From the NCBI GenBank assembly GCA_964650465.1, contig CAZYTA010000007.1, positions 10,311 through 74,310 on the forward strand: DNA of 64,000 nt, in the 5' to 3' direction. The stretch's first letter is position 1. Each line of letters begins with the position of its first letter. The translations under genes were made by a program, and so were the position numbers. The DNA is from RGIG6353 sp964650465. Its GTDB lineage: Bacteria; Bacillota; Clostridia; Oscillospirales; SIG627. The notes under the pieces were generated by a model. That model was not told the origin of the DNA, made no database searches, and saw only the letters and a list, made by a program, of their open reading frames with translations. Below, one piece after another: positions 43,090 through 50,642 of this stretch.

Positions 43090-43842
43090 ATGCTTAACAA
43101 GGAACGGGAGCAAGAAATACTTAACATATTAAAAACCACCAACGGCTTTGTAACAGTGAAGATGCTTTGCGATACACTGTTCGCAAGCGAATCGAGTATT
43201 CGCAGGGATTTGAAAGCTCTGGAGGAGCGAGGTCTTGTAAAAAGAAGCTACGGCGGAGCATCGTCGGTATCGAATTTTTCAAGTATAGTGACCTTCAACC
43301 AACGCACACGGCAGAATGCTGTGGAGAAGCGGGATATTGCAAAAAAGGCAGCGGCTTTGATAAATGAGGGGGACATAGTTTTTCTTGACCAATCCTCCAC
43401 AGCCTTTTATCTTGCAGGCGAGCTGTTGAACAGGTCATCGCTGACTGTTGTAACAAACAATATAGAGATTATGATGCTTCTTTCAAATTCAGGAGTGAAG
43501 GTTATATCCTCGGGCGGTTTTCTGAGCGACGAAAACCGAAACTGTCTCATAGGCGGTGATGCGCAGAAAACATTTGAAAATATATTTGCGGATATTATGT
43601 TTTTCTCTGTTAAAGGGCTTTCTTTTGACGGAACGGTTACTGATTGCTCAAGAGAAGAAATAGTTGTCCGAAACATCATGCTCAAAAATGCAGGCAAAAA
43701 GGCACTTCTGTGCGACAGCTCAAAATTCGGAATAAGAGCCCCCTACAAGCAATGTGATCTCTGTGATATCGATTACCTCATCAGCCAGGGAGTCTCAGCA
43801 CAGGTCTTTGAGAAATTCGGGAACACGATTGAATTGTTATGA
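43090..43842 (+). CDS. DeoR-family transcriptional regulator
   Basis: A 250-aa sugar-responsive repressor: N-terminal HTH (VTVKMLCDTLFASESSIRRDLKALEERGLVKRSYGGA) and C-terminal DeoRC phosphosugar-binding domain (DQSSTAFYLAGELL, TVVTNNIEIM, GGDAQKTFENIFAD, CDSSKFG). ATG at 43090 follows AGGAGA; an in-frame ATG at 43039 is rejected as it lacks a ribosome site. Divergent from the HAD phosphatase, which it may regulate. Confidence 0.88.
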   Translation: MLNKEREQEILNILKTTNGFVTVKMLCDTLFASESSIRRDLKALEERGLVKRSYGGASSVSNFSSIVTFNQRTRQNAVEKRDIAKKAAALINEGDIVFLDQSSTAFYLAGELLNRSSLTVVTNNIEIMMLLSNSGVKVISSGGFLSDENRNCLIGGDAQKTFENIFADIMFFSVKGLSFDGTVTDCSREEIVVRNIMLKNAGKKALLCDSSKFGIRAPYKQCDLCDIDYLISQGVSAQVFEKFGNTIELL

Positions 43843-43864
43843 AATTTTGTGAAAATACACAATA

Positions 43865-43894
43865 TTTTCGAAAGTGAATATTGACTTTCGAAAA
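43865..43894. promoter_or_regulatory. Inverted repeat (operator) over the -35 box of the ATPase gene
   Basis: TTTTCGAAAGT (43865-43875) and ACTTTCGAAAA (43884-43894) are a perfect 11-bp pair. The right arm overlaps the TTGACT box. Confidence 0.75.
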
Positions 43895-43909
43895 TGCGTA
43901 TGATATAAT
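43881..43909 (+). promoter_or_regulatory. Promoter of the DUF4143 ATPase gene
   Basis: TTGACT (43881-43886), 17-base spacer, TATAAT (43904-43909). Confidence 0.8.
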
Positions 43910-43960
43910 CAAGACTGTAAAGCTGTGAAAATACACATTTTCCCCGAAAGAGGTATTGCT

Positions 43961-45259
43961 ATGATTGAGAGAAAGAAATATCTTGATAAACTTATCAGCA
44001 AAAAAGAAAATGGGCTTGTCAAGGTCATCACAGGTATCCGTAGATGCGGCAAGTCATATCTTCTTTTCAACATATATAAGAATTATCTGCTTTCGATTGG
44101 AGTATCCGAGGACTGTATAATTGAACTTGCTCTTGACGATGACGAGAATATCAGATACCGTAATCCGCTTGAGCTTGGAGGATATCTCCGTTCCCTTACA
44201 GCAGATAAGAGCAAGACCTACTACATCTTCCTTGACGAGATACAGAAGGTGGTTTCAATTCAAAACCCATATATCAAAGATGTGGAAGATAAAATCGGAT
44301 TTGTTGATGTTCTCCTTGGTCTTATGAAGCACGATAACATAGATGTTTATGTAACAGGCAGTAACTCCAAAATGCTATCCTCTGACATTCTCACAGAGTT
44401 CCGCGGCAGAGGTGATGAGATAAGAGTAAATCCTTTGTCCTTCAGTGAGTTCTACAATGCTTATGAGGGCGAAAAAAGAAATGCTTGGCAGGAATATTAC
44501 ACCTATGGCGGATTGCCTCTTGTAATGAAAAAAAGGGGACATGAAGATAAGGCAAAATATCTCGGGACCCTGTTTGACAAAATCTATTTAAGCGACATTA
44601 TGGAGCGAAACAAAATACTCCATGAAAAGTCGGTGCTTGATGACATATTGAACATTGTATCTTCTTCAATCGGTTCTCTCACCAATGCAGGTAATATTGC
44701 AAAAACCTTTAAGAGCAACCGTCAAATTAACATTGACAATGCTACCGTTGGAAGATACCTTGATTTGTTTATAGATGCATTTATGCTCTATAAGGCAGAC
44801 AGATACGATGTCAAAGGCAGAAAGTATATCGGTTCTCCTTTGAAGTACTATTTCAGTGATATTGGTCTCCGTAATGCAAGATTACAGTTCAGACAGATGG
44901 AAGAAAATCACATTATGGAAAATATCATCTACAATGAACTTGTATGCCGTGAATTCAATGTAGATGTCGGTGTGGTTGAATATTTCTACAGAGGAGAAGA
45001 CGGCAAGAGTAAAAGAGCAAATCTCGAAATTGATTTTATTGCCAATAAAGGCAGTCAAAAATACTATATTCAGTCAGCACTTACAGTTTCGGACGAAGAT
45101 AAGCGCCGGCAGGAAATTCGCTCTCTTAACCGTGTTGGCGATTCATTCAAAAAGATTGTCGTTGTCAAGGATAACATCATTCCTTGGCATGACGAAAACG
45201 GCATTTACTATATTGGAATTGAAAGGTTTCTGCTTGATGAAGCACTCCTTAACTTTTGA
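43961..45259 (+). CDS. AAA-family ATPase with C-terminal DUF4143
   Basis: A 432-aa protein: Walker A GIRRCGKSYLL (about residue 27), Walker B TYYIFLDEIQ, sensor TGSNSKML, then a winged-helix region and the DUF4143 tail, which has a restriction-nuclease-like pattern (EIDFIANKG, YYIQSAL). Such ATPases are common in gut Clostridia and Bacteroidetes in single copies; function unknown. ATG 43961 follows AGAGGT. The promoter carries a palindromic operator and a flanking direct repeat (TGTGAAAATACACA at about 43849 and 43924), so the gene looks tightly controlled. Confidence 0.88.
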   Translation: MIERKKYLDKLISKKENGLVKVITGIRRCGKSYLLFNIYKNYLLSIGVSEDCIIELALDDDENIRYRNPLELGGYLRSLTADKSKTYYIFLDEIQKVVSIQNPYIKDVEDKIGFVDVLLGLMKHDNIDVYVTGSNSKMLSSDILTEFRGRGDEIRVNPLSFSEFYNAYEGEKRNAWQEYYTYGGLPLVMKKRGHEDKAKYLGTLFDKIYLSDIMERNKILHEKSVLDDILNIVSSSIGSLTNAGNIAKTFKSNRQINIDNATVGRYLDLFIDAFMLYKADRYDVKGRKYIGSPLKYYFSDIGLRNARLQFRQMEENHIMENIIYNELVCREFNVDVGVVEYFYRGEDGKSKRANLEIDFIANKGSQKYYIQSALTVSDEDKRRQEIRSLNRVGDSFKKIVVVKDNIIPWHDENGIYYIGIERFLLDEALLNF

Positions 45260-45376
45260 TCCTGACAAAACTTACAGTTGCGTTCGGATAAAATGACAGG
45301 AGTTCAGCCCCTTTCGGCTATAGCCGATAATACATTGCTATCAAAAGCAGATGATTGGATTGTTTTCATATTAGCA

Positions 45377-45403
45377 ACAGCGAGGTGAATTTCACCTCGC
45401 TGT
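45377..45403. terminator. Bidirectional hairpin between convergent genes
   Basis: ACAGCGAGGTGAA pairs with TTCACCTCGCTGT with almost no loop. The U-run is weak on both sides. Confidence 0.6.
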
Positions 45404-45406
45404 ACA

Positions 45407-46192
45407 TTATATATTTCTAAATTTACAGATTACTTTTTGCAATTCGGTTGGTAATTTTGATTTATCGTTAGCCACAAACACACCCAGCGGATTATTCCAA
45501 GATTCCAGAGAATCATCTTTCACAACTGTAATATAATAGTTTTTATCCTCTTCGATATAGCCAACATCTATCTGCATACCGTCCTCATATGTAATTAGCA
45601 GCATATCCTCGTCATCATCGCAGATGGTTTGGAGTTTCCCTTGAGCCAAATCTAATTTTTTATATTTGTCATCCCAAGAAGCGTATGTCTCTAACTTATA
45701 GGTCTTTATTGTTTCACTTGATTTGGTTAAGTGAGCAGTAATAATGCAAAACCATTTACTATTGGAACTATGGTCTTCAAAACATATCCATTCGCCGTTA
45801 TCATTTAGATAATAAGATGCAACTCTAAAATTTTTGTTATTAACTTCTGTTACCGTTTTAATTGTACGATTTACCCTGTTTGCAATATACTCAATAATAT
45901 TATTTTCAAACTCATCGAGATTATCAAAGTCCCACTCTTGCCACGAAACCTCATCATCAACAGACGCATATAAATATTTTTTGCCGTCACATTTTTGTGT
46001 GCAGATTTCAAGCAACAATTCCATATTGTCTTTTTTGCCGGCAAAAGCAACAGTGAAATCATCGTAATCTATAAAATTATCAATGCCACACTTTTGACTA
46101 ACTGCATTTTTAATTCTTAAAATGCAGTCTTTTTCTCTTTTAATATCTTCTTCAAGTGTTTTGGTGGCGTTGAAAAATTTGAATAATGGCAT
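45407..46192 (-). CDS. Conserved-looking protein of unknown function
   Basis: A 261-aa acidic, soluble protein with no signal, membrane segment or recognised domain. It has a charged N-terminal helix (about 10-30), many aromatic and acidic residues (EVSWQEWDFDNLDEFENNI) and a pattern of paired strands in the second half. It has a proper ribosome site (GAGGTG before ATG 46192) and the shared TTTACT-17-TATAAT promoter, which supports it as a real gene. An in-frame GTG at 46201 lies in the ribosome site and is rejected. Confidence 0.6.
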   Translation of the reverse strand: MPLFKFFNATKTLEEDIKREKDCILRIKNAVSQKCGIDNFIDYDDFTVAFAGKKDNMELLLEICTQKCDGKKYLYASVDDEVSWQEWDFDNLDEFENNIIEYIANRVNRTIKTVTEVNNKNFRVASYYLNDNGEWICFEDHSSNSKWFCIITAHLTKSSETIKTYKLETYASWDDKYKKLDLAQGKLQTICDDDEDMLLITYEDGMQIDVGYIEEDKNYYITVVKDDSLESWNNPLGVFVANDKSKLPTELQKVICKFRNI

Positions 46193-46228
46193 AAGCTTCA
46201 CCTCAATTAATTTATTATATCACACACT

Positions 46229-46257
46229 ATTATATCACACACATCACAAAAAGTAAA
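46229..46257 (-). promoter_or_regulatory. Promoter of the 45407 gene (shared promoter type)
   Basis: Minus-strand TTTACT (46252-46257), 17-base spacer ending GTGTGA, TATAAT (46229-46234). A second GTGATATAAT follows 15 bases downstream (46214-46223). Confidence 0.72.
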
Positions 46258-46268
46258 TCCCACAGTAT

Positions 46269-46322
46269 AAATCTCCTTGTTTTACAAATACTAACAGTGT
46301 AAATTTGTAAACAAGGAGATTT
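46269..46322. promoter_or_regulatory. 20-bp inverted repeat containing the spoVT ribosome site
   Basis: Left arm 46269-46289 and right arm 46303-46322 pair with a single T bulge and a 13-base gap. The right arm includes AAGGAGAT, the ribosome site of the gene at 46329. The arrangement mirrors 23592-23641. Confidence 0.82.
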
Positions 46323-46328
46323 TTATAT

Positions 46329-46865
46329 ATGAAAGCAACAGGTATTGTACGCCGTATAGATGACCTTGGCAGAGTTGTTATTCCCAAGGAGATAAGAAGA
46401 ACAATGAGAATTCGTGAAGGTGACCCTCTTGAAATATATACCGACCATGACGGAGAGGTTATATTTAAGAAGTATTCGCCGATTGGTGAGCTGCATTCGT
46501 TTGCATCATCTTATGCCGAAACATTGAACAAAAATTGCGGATTGAAGGTTGTTATTTGCGACAGAGACACTGTTATTGCATCCGCAGGATTGCCGAAAAA
46601 GGAGTATCTTGAATCAAAGATATCTGCTGAAGCAGATGAGCTCATTGAAACACGAAGTGAATATATCTGGTCGGAGGGTGAAACAGAAAAATTTATTACC
46701 AGCCGTTCAAGCGAAAAAATTTCGGTACTCTCCCCTATCATTATGAGCGGTGATATAATCGGCGCCGTCGCATCTATTTCCGAAGAAAAAACACCTGCCG
46801 ACCGCATGGAGATAAAGATGATACAGACAGCCGCTTCTTTTCTTTCGAGACAGCTTGAGGAATAA
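46329..46865 (+). CDS. spoVT: SpoVT-like AbrB/GAF transcriptional regulator
   Basis: A 178-aa DNA-binding protein. Residues 1-50 are the AbrB swapped-hairpin domain (MKATGIVRRIDDLGRVVIPK, IRRTMRIREGDPLEIY); residues 56-178 are a GAF-like sensor (VVICDRDTVIASAGL, SVLSPIIMSGDIIGAVASI). This is the domain order and length of SpoVT, the forespore regulator of Bacillus and Clostridium, so the host probably can sporulate, although SpoVT-like genes also occur in asporogenous relatives. The ribosome site lies in an unusual inverted repeat. Confidence 0.85.
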   Translation: MKATGIVRRIDDLGRVVIPKEIRRTMRIREGDPLEIYTDHDGEVIFKKYSPIGELHSFASSYAETLNKNCGLKVVICDRDTVIASAGLPKKEYLESKISAEADELIETRSEYIWSEGETEKFITSRSSEKISVLSPIIMSGDIIGAVASISEEKTPADRMEIKMIQTAASFLSRQLEE

Positions 46866-46885
46866 AACACAAATTCTTATATTTT

Positions 46886-46946
46886 TTAACGTTAACTTGA
46901 CAAAGTAAAATCGATATGATATTATTGTTTTGTCGGTTAACGTTAA
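46886..46946. promoter_or_regulatory. Twin palindromic operators flanking the isomerase promoter
   Basis: TTAACGTTAA at 46886-46895 and 46937-46946, centres 51 bp apart (about five helical turns), with central CG as in LacI/GalR operators. They flank a TTGACA (46897-46902) -17- TATTAT (46920-46925) promoter. Confidence 0.8.
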
Positions 46947-46975
46947 TTTATATTATCGAGAAAGGAAATATAATT

Positions 46976-47818
46976 ATGAACAAGGGAATTAAGTTTTCGG
47001 GACATACAATGGGGGCTCCCGGTAAGGACATTTACGAGGTTATTAAGCTCTTCAAGGAAATCGGATATGACGGAATTGAAGTAAGAATTGCAAAGGACGG
47101 TCAGATAGACTCCGAGACAATCACAGATGAAGAAGCAAAGAAGATAAGCGAGGCGGCAAAGGCTGAGGGCATGGAATTCTCATGTCTCACCTCCTACTAC
47201 AAGGATTTCACTCCCCCTGCACGTGATGATGTTATAAAAAATCTCAAAAGAGTTATAGATATTGCGGCTATTCTCGACTGTAAGCTAATCCGTGTTTACG
47301 GCGGAGACGAGCCCTTCACAAGAAACGACATCTGGTTCAATGATTTCTGGAGCTACACAGTATCGGGAATCCGTGAGGTTGCACAGTATGCTGCTCCCCT
47401 CGGAGTAAGCGTTGTTATCGAAACACATGTAAGCTCACTTACCATGAGTGCAAGAGATACAATGCACCTTATCGACGATATAAACATGAACAATGTCGGT
47501 ATGCTCTTCGACTATGCGTGGGTTGAGCTTGCGGGAGCCGAGACAGGCGCTGATGCAGTGAGACGCGCGGCGAAGTACATAAAGCATGTTCACATCAAGG
47601 ATTGGAGGCTTGAATCAAAGACACCTCTCAAAAAGCAGTCATGTCTCATGGGCGAGGGTACTGTCAATTGGGCAGAGGTTATTCCCGCACTCAAGGAAAT
47701 CGGATATACGGGCTATGTAAGTGACGAGTACGAGAAATTCTGGTATCCTCAGGAGCTTCCCGAGCCCGAGGTGGGCATGAAGCACAATCTTGATTTTTGC
47801 AAAAAGTATCTGGGCTAA
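46976..47818 (+). CDS. Sugar phosphate isomerase/epimerase-family protein
   Basis: A 280-aa xylose-isomerase-like TIM barrel: KEIGYDGIEVRI, LIRVYGGDEP, VVIETHVSSL, GMLFDYAWVE, KHVHIKDWR with His/Asp metal ligands, and GEGTVNWAEVIPALKEIGYTG near the C-terminus. Members isomerise or epimerise sugars and polyols, or act as dehydratases. AAAGGAAA precedes ATG 46976; an in-frame ATG at 46916 lies in the promoter. Single gene with a LacI-type double operator; the LacI gene at 50643 is a candidate regulator. Confidence 0.87.
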   Translation: MNKGIKFSGHTMGAPGKDIYEVIKLFKEIGYDGIEVRIAKDGQIDSETITDEEAKKISEAAKAEGMEFSCLTSYYKDFTPPARDDVIKNLKRVIDIAAILDCKLIRVYGGDEPFTRNDIWFNDFWSYTVSGIREVAQYAAPLGVSVVIETHVSSLTMSARDTMHLIDDINMNNVGMLFDYAWVELAGAETGADAVRRAAKYIKHVHIKDWRLESKTPLKKQSCLMGEGTVNWAEVIPALKEIGYTGYVSDEYEKFWYPQELPEPEVGMKHNLDFCKKYLG

Positions 47819-47854
47819 AATAACGGACTGACCCAAACAAGAAATTAACCAACA

Positions 47855-47882
47855 AAAATTGCACCCAACGGGTGCAATTTTT
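47855..47882. terminator. Bidirectional terminator
   Basis: AAAATTGCACCC pairs with GGGTGCAATTTT around a three-base loop between convergent genes. Confidence 0.85.
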
Positions 47883-48699
47883 ATTTGGAAGTATATTTTC
47901 TGTACTGACCGGGTGATACGGAATAAAAGCTTTTGAACTTCTTGGAAAAATGTGTGCTGTCACAAAAGCCTGTCTTTTCCGCAATTTCGGAAAGAGATTT
48001 GTCACCGTCCAGCAGCATTCTCTTTGCTACATCCATTCTCTTTTCCGTAATATAGCGTTGCGGAGTCTGTCCGAGGTGCTTTTTGAAATAGCGTATAAAA
48101 TGATTGGTCTGCATATACAGCTGTCCTGCAAGAACATCATTGGACAAAGGACATTCAAGATTTCCGTCGATATATAAAAGAAGGTCCGTTAATTTCTTAG
48201 GTGTTTTTCTGACAAAATCATTGGAGTCCTTCGAGGACAAATCGATATAGGCTGACAAGAGGTTGAATACGAGTGATTTTGTCAAAAGCACATCCGAGGG
48301 CCGACGGCTCTCGCATATCTGAGCAATCTTCGCAAAAGTGTTTTCTATATCGGAGCAGTCACGGCACTTAAGCATATATACATCCGAAAACATACCCTGC
48401 TCCGCTGCAGCAGGATAAAGGTCAAAGTGAAACCAATACTTTGCAAAGGGCTTGTCGTTCATATTATGATAGCTGTACTGAGTGCCTGCGGGAATAAAAA
48501 ACCAATCTCCTGCGCCTCCCGTAAAGCTTTTTCCGTTTATCGTAATACTGCAGGCGCCCTCGGTGATAAAATAAAAAATATTTTGTCCGAAGATATCGTC
48601 TGTTACCTTCCAATCGGTGCCTACATCTATTCGGTAATACCCTCCGATTCGGTAAATGACATTAATGTTTGAAAAAAACAAGTCGGTAAAGCTATTCAT
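47881..48699 (-). CDS. AraC-family transcriptional regulator
   Basis: A 272-aa regulator: cupin-like sensor (NIFYFITEGACSITI, GDWFFIPAGTQYSYH) and C-terminal HTH pair (NDVLAGQLYMQTNHFIRYFKKHLG and LSEIAEKTGFCDSTHFSKKFKS). GAGGGG precedes the ATG. Divergent from the amidohydrolase/acetyltransferase operon, which it probably regulates. Confidence 0.9.
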   Translation of the reverse strand: MNSFTDLFFSNINVIYRIGGYYRIDVGTDWKVTDDIFGQNIFYFITEGACSITINGKSFTGGAGDWFFIPAGTQYSYHNMNDKPFAKYWFHFDLYPAAAEQGMFSDVYMLKCRDCSDIENTFAKIAQICESRRPSDVLLTKSLVFNLLSAYIDLSSKDSNDFVRKTPKKLTDLLLYIDGNLECPLSNDVLAGQLYMQTNHFIRYFKKHLGQTPQRYITEKRMDVAKRMLLDGDKSLSEIAEKTGFCDSTHFSKKFKSFYSVSPGQYRKYTSK

Positions 48700-48812
48700 T
48701 TTCCCCTCGCTATGATAGTGATATACAATAAAAAGACTTTATTATACATTTATTTTTGATTATAACAGATATATAATAAAATTGTCAAGTAAACGAAAAC
48801 GGAGGAAAGAAA

Positions 48813-49721
48813 ATGTTTATCGATATTCACGCACACGCATACAGATTTCAACAGCCATTTGGCTGTCCCTTCAGCACTACCGAACAGCTGGTAAAGCGCT
48901 TTGACGAGTTAGGTATAGCAAAAGGTGTGGTTCAGCCCATCGTCAGCCCTGAGGTTTATTTCCCTCAATCAAATGATGATATTCTGGAAATGGCAGAGCA
49001 ATTTCCGGATAGAATTATTCCTTTTTGCAATATAGACCCCAGATGCCGTTACAACTCGGACATCACAGATTTTACGCCTGTGCTTCAGTATTATAAGGAC
49101 AGAGGCTGTAAGGGCATCGGAGAGATTATGTGTAAGCTTGAAATACAGGACCCAAAGCTTCAAAACCTGTTTTATCATGCTCAGAAGGTAGGTCTTTCGG
49201 TAACACTTGACGGTTCACCGCAAAAGGACAGAGGGTTTGGTGTTTATGATGACCCCGGACTGCCACAGCTCGAAATGACACTTATCAGCTTCCCTGAGCT
49301 TATTGTTTTCGGACACGGACCTCTGTTCTGGTCTGAAATAGCAAAGCTTGAAACCATTGCTGAAAGGGGCTATTTTTACACAGTTGACAACCGTCACATA
49401 GGAAAAATGGGAACGGGAGCTATTGAGGAAGAGGGCATTGTACCAAAGCTTTTGCGCAAATATCCAAATCTTTACTGCGACCTGTCCGACGGTACGCCTT
49501 ACCATATGCTCTCCCGCGACCCTGATTTCGGCTCAAAATTTCTCACAGAGTTTGCTGACAGGATGTTTTTTGGCACAGATATAGTTTTTCCCGAGATGCC
49601 TGTCAAGATAATCGGACTGTTGAACGATTGGAGGGACAACCGACTTATTTCACAGGAGGTCTACGACAAAATCACTTACAAAAATGCAGAAAAATTCTTG
49701 GGAGTTAAGGTGGATAGCTGA
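48813..49721 (+). CDS. Amidohydrolase-family (TIM-barrel) metal hydrolase or decarboxylase
   Basis: A 302-aa amidohydrolase-2 protein: metal motif IHAHAY at the N-terminus, GEIMCKLE, the barrel His in VFGHGP, and the Asp in MFFGTDIVFP. Family members include ACMSD-type decarboxylases, dihydroorotase-like hydrolases and lactonases; which applies is not readable. It replaces the usual HxH spacing with HAHA, which retains both His. ACGGAGGA precedes the ATG. Two bases separate its stop from the AAC(3)-like gene. Confidence 0.83.
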   Translation: MFIDIHAHAYRFQQPFGCPFSTTEQLVKRFDELGIAKGVVQPIVSPEVYFPQSNDDILEMAEQFPDRIIPFCNIDPRCRYNSDITDFTPVLQYYKDRGCKGIGEIMCKLEIQDPKLQNLFYHAQKVGLSVTLDGSPQKDRGFGVYDDPGLPQLEMTLISFPELIVFGHGPLFWSEIAKLETIAERGYFYTVDNRHIGKMGTGAIEEEGIVPKLLRKYPNLYCDLSDGTPYHMLSRDPDFGSKFLTEFADRMFFGTDIVFPEMPVKIIGLLNDWRDNRLISQEVYDKITYKNAEKFLGVKVDS

Positions 49722-49723
49722 CA

Positions 49724-50548
49724 ATGGTAAGAAGGAACGACATAACAAAGACGCTTAATGAAATCGGAATTCAAAAGGGAGACACTGTTTTGGTACACTC
49801 CTCCTTCAAAAGTCTGGGAGAGGTGGAGGACGGTGCAGAAGCCGTTATTCTCGGATTTCTTGATGCCATAGGCGACGATGGCACGCTGGTATTCCCTACA
49901 TTTACGCAAAAAGATTTTTCAAAAGCCTATGAAACCTGGCATATAGATAAAGAATCTGACACAGGATACCTTACCAATTACTTCAGAAAGCGTGAAGGAA
50001 GTGTCCGCAGTGACCAGGCAACACACTCGGTTGCTGCATCGGGACAGCTGGCAAAATGGCTGACAGAGACCCACGGACACACCTCCAAGCGTATCGGCAA
50101 TATGGGAGATACTCCCTTTGCCCCCGACTCTCCTTGGGAGAAAATGTACCAAAAAGGAGCAAAGGTGGTCCTGCTGGGAGTTCGTCCCGTTTATATAACC
50201 TTCAGGCACTATGCGGAATCCTTATATGTGGAAGAGCTTTTGAGGAGTGTAGAGGGTAAAGACGGCTATACTGCTCTGAAAGACAGGCTCAAAGCATTTA
50301 ATAAGCCGGGGATATGGCCTAATGTTTACAATGAGTGGGTAGCAGATGAGCTTGAAAAAGCAGGAAATATAAAAAAAGCAAGTTGCGGACCTTCACTTTT
50401 TACCGCAGTGGAGTCTGTCGAGTTTGTGAACTTTGTTCTTGACCGTTTGAGAAGCCGTGACCGACGGGTTCTTTGGGATCCCAACAGCTCCTGGGCTCAT
50501 TTGTGGGAGCAATGGGTAGACGACCTTGAAAAATTAAAAAAGCAATAG
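49724..50548 (+). CDS. AAC(3)-fold N-acetyltransferase
   Basis: A 274-aa member of the antibiotic N-acetyltransferase (AAC(3)/YokD) superfamily: GDTVLVHSSFKSLG, FPTFTQKDF, RSDQATHSVAA with the catalytic-position His, DSPWEKMYQKGAKVVLLGV. The expected HP..S motif reads ATHSVAA, and the operon context (amidohydrolase, AraC) suggests a metabolic amine such as an amino sugar. Resistance to aminoglycosides is not shown by this sequence. The end (about 255-274) is rich in Trp. Confidence 0.83.
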   Translation: MVRRNDITKTLNEIGIQKGDTVLVHSSFKSLGEVEDGAEAVILGFLDAIGDDGTLVFPTFTQKDFSKAYETWHIDKESDTGYLTNYFRKREGSVRSDQATHSVAASGQLAKWLTETHGHTSKRIGNMGDTPFAPDSPWEKMYQKGAKVVLLGVRPVYITFRHYAESLYVEELLRSVEGKDGYTALKDRLKAFNKPGIWPNVYNEWVADELEKAGNIKKASCGPSLFTAVESVEFVNFVLDRLRSRDRRVLWDPNSSWAHLWEQWVDDLEKLKKQ

Positions 50549-50587
50549 CCGAAGGGAGCCGACAGTGTCACTCTATCGGGGTAGTTC

Positions 50588-50616
50588 TTGACAAAACAGG
50601 AGTATTAAAGTATAAT
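50588..50616 (+). promoter_or_regulatory. Promoter of the LacI gene
   Basis: TTGACA (50588-50593), 17-base spacer, TATAAT (50611-50616), a near-consensus sigma-A promoter. Confidence 0.85.
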
Positions 50617-50642
50617 TAAGAAAAAAATCTTAAGGAATAACA

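Noticed and set aside
49724..50548. Calling the AAC(3)-fold gene an aminoglycoside resistance gene
   Set aside because: Catabolic operon context and altered HP..S motif; family membership alone is not evidence of resistance.
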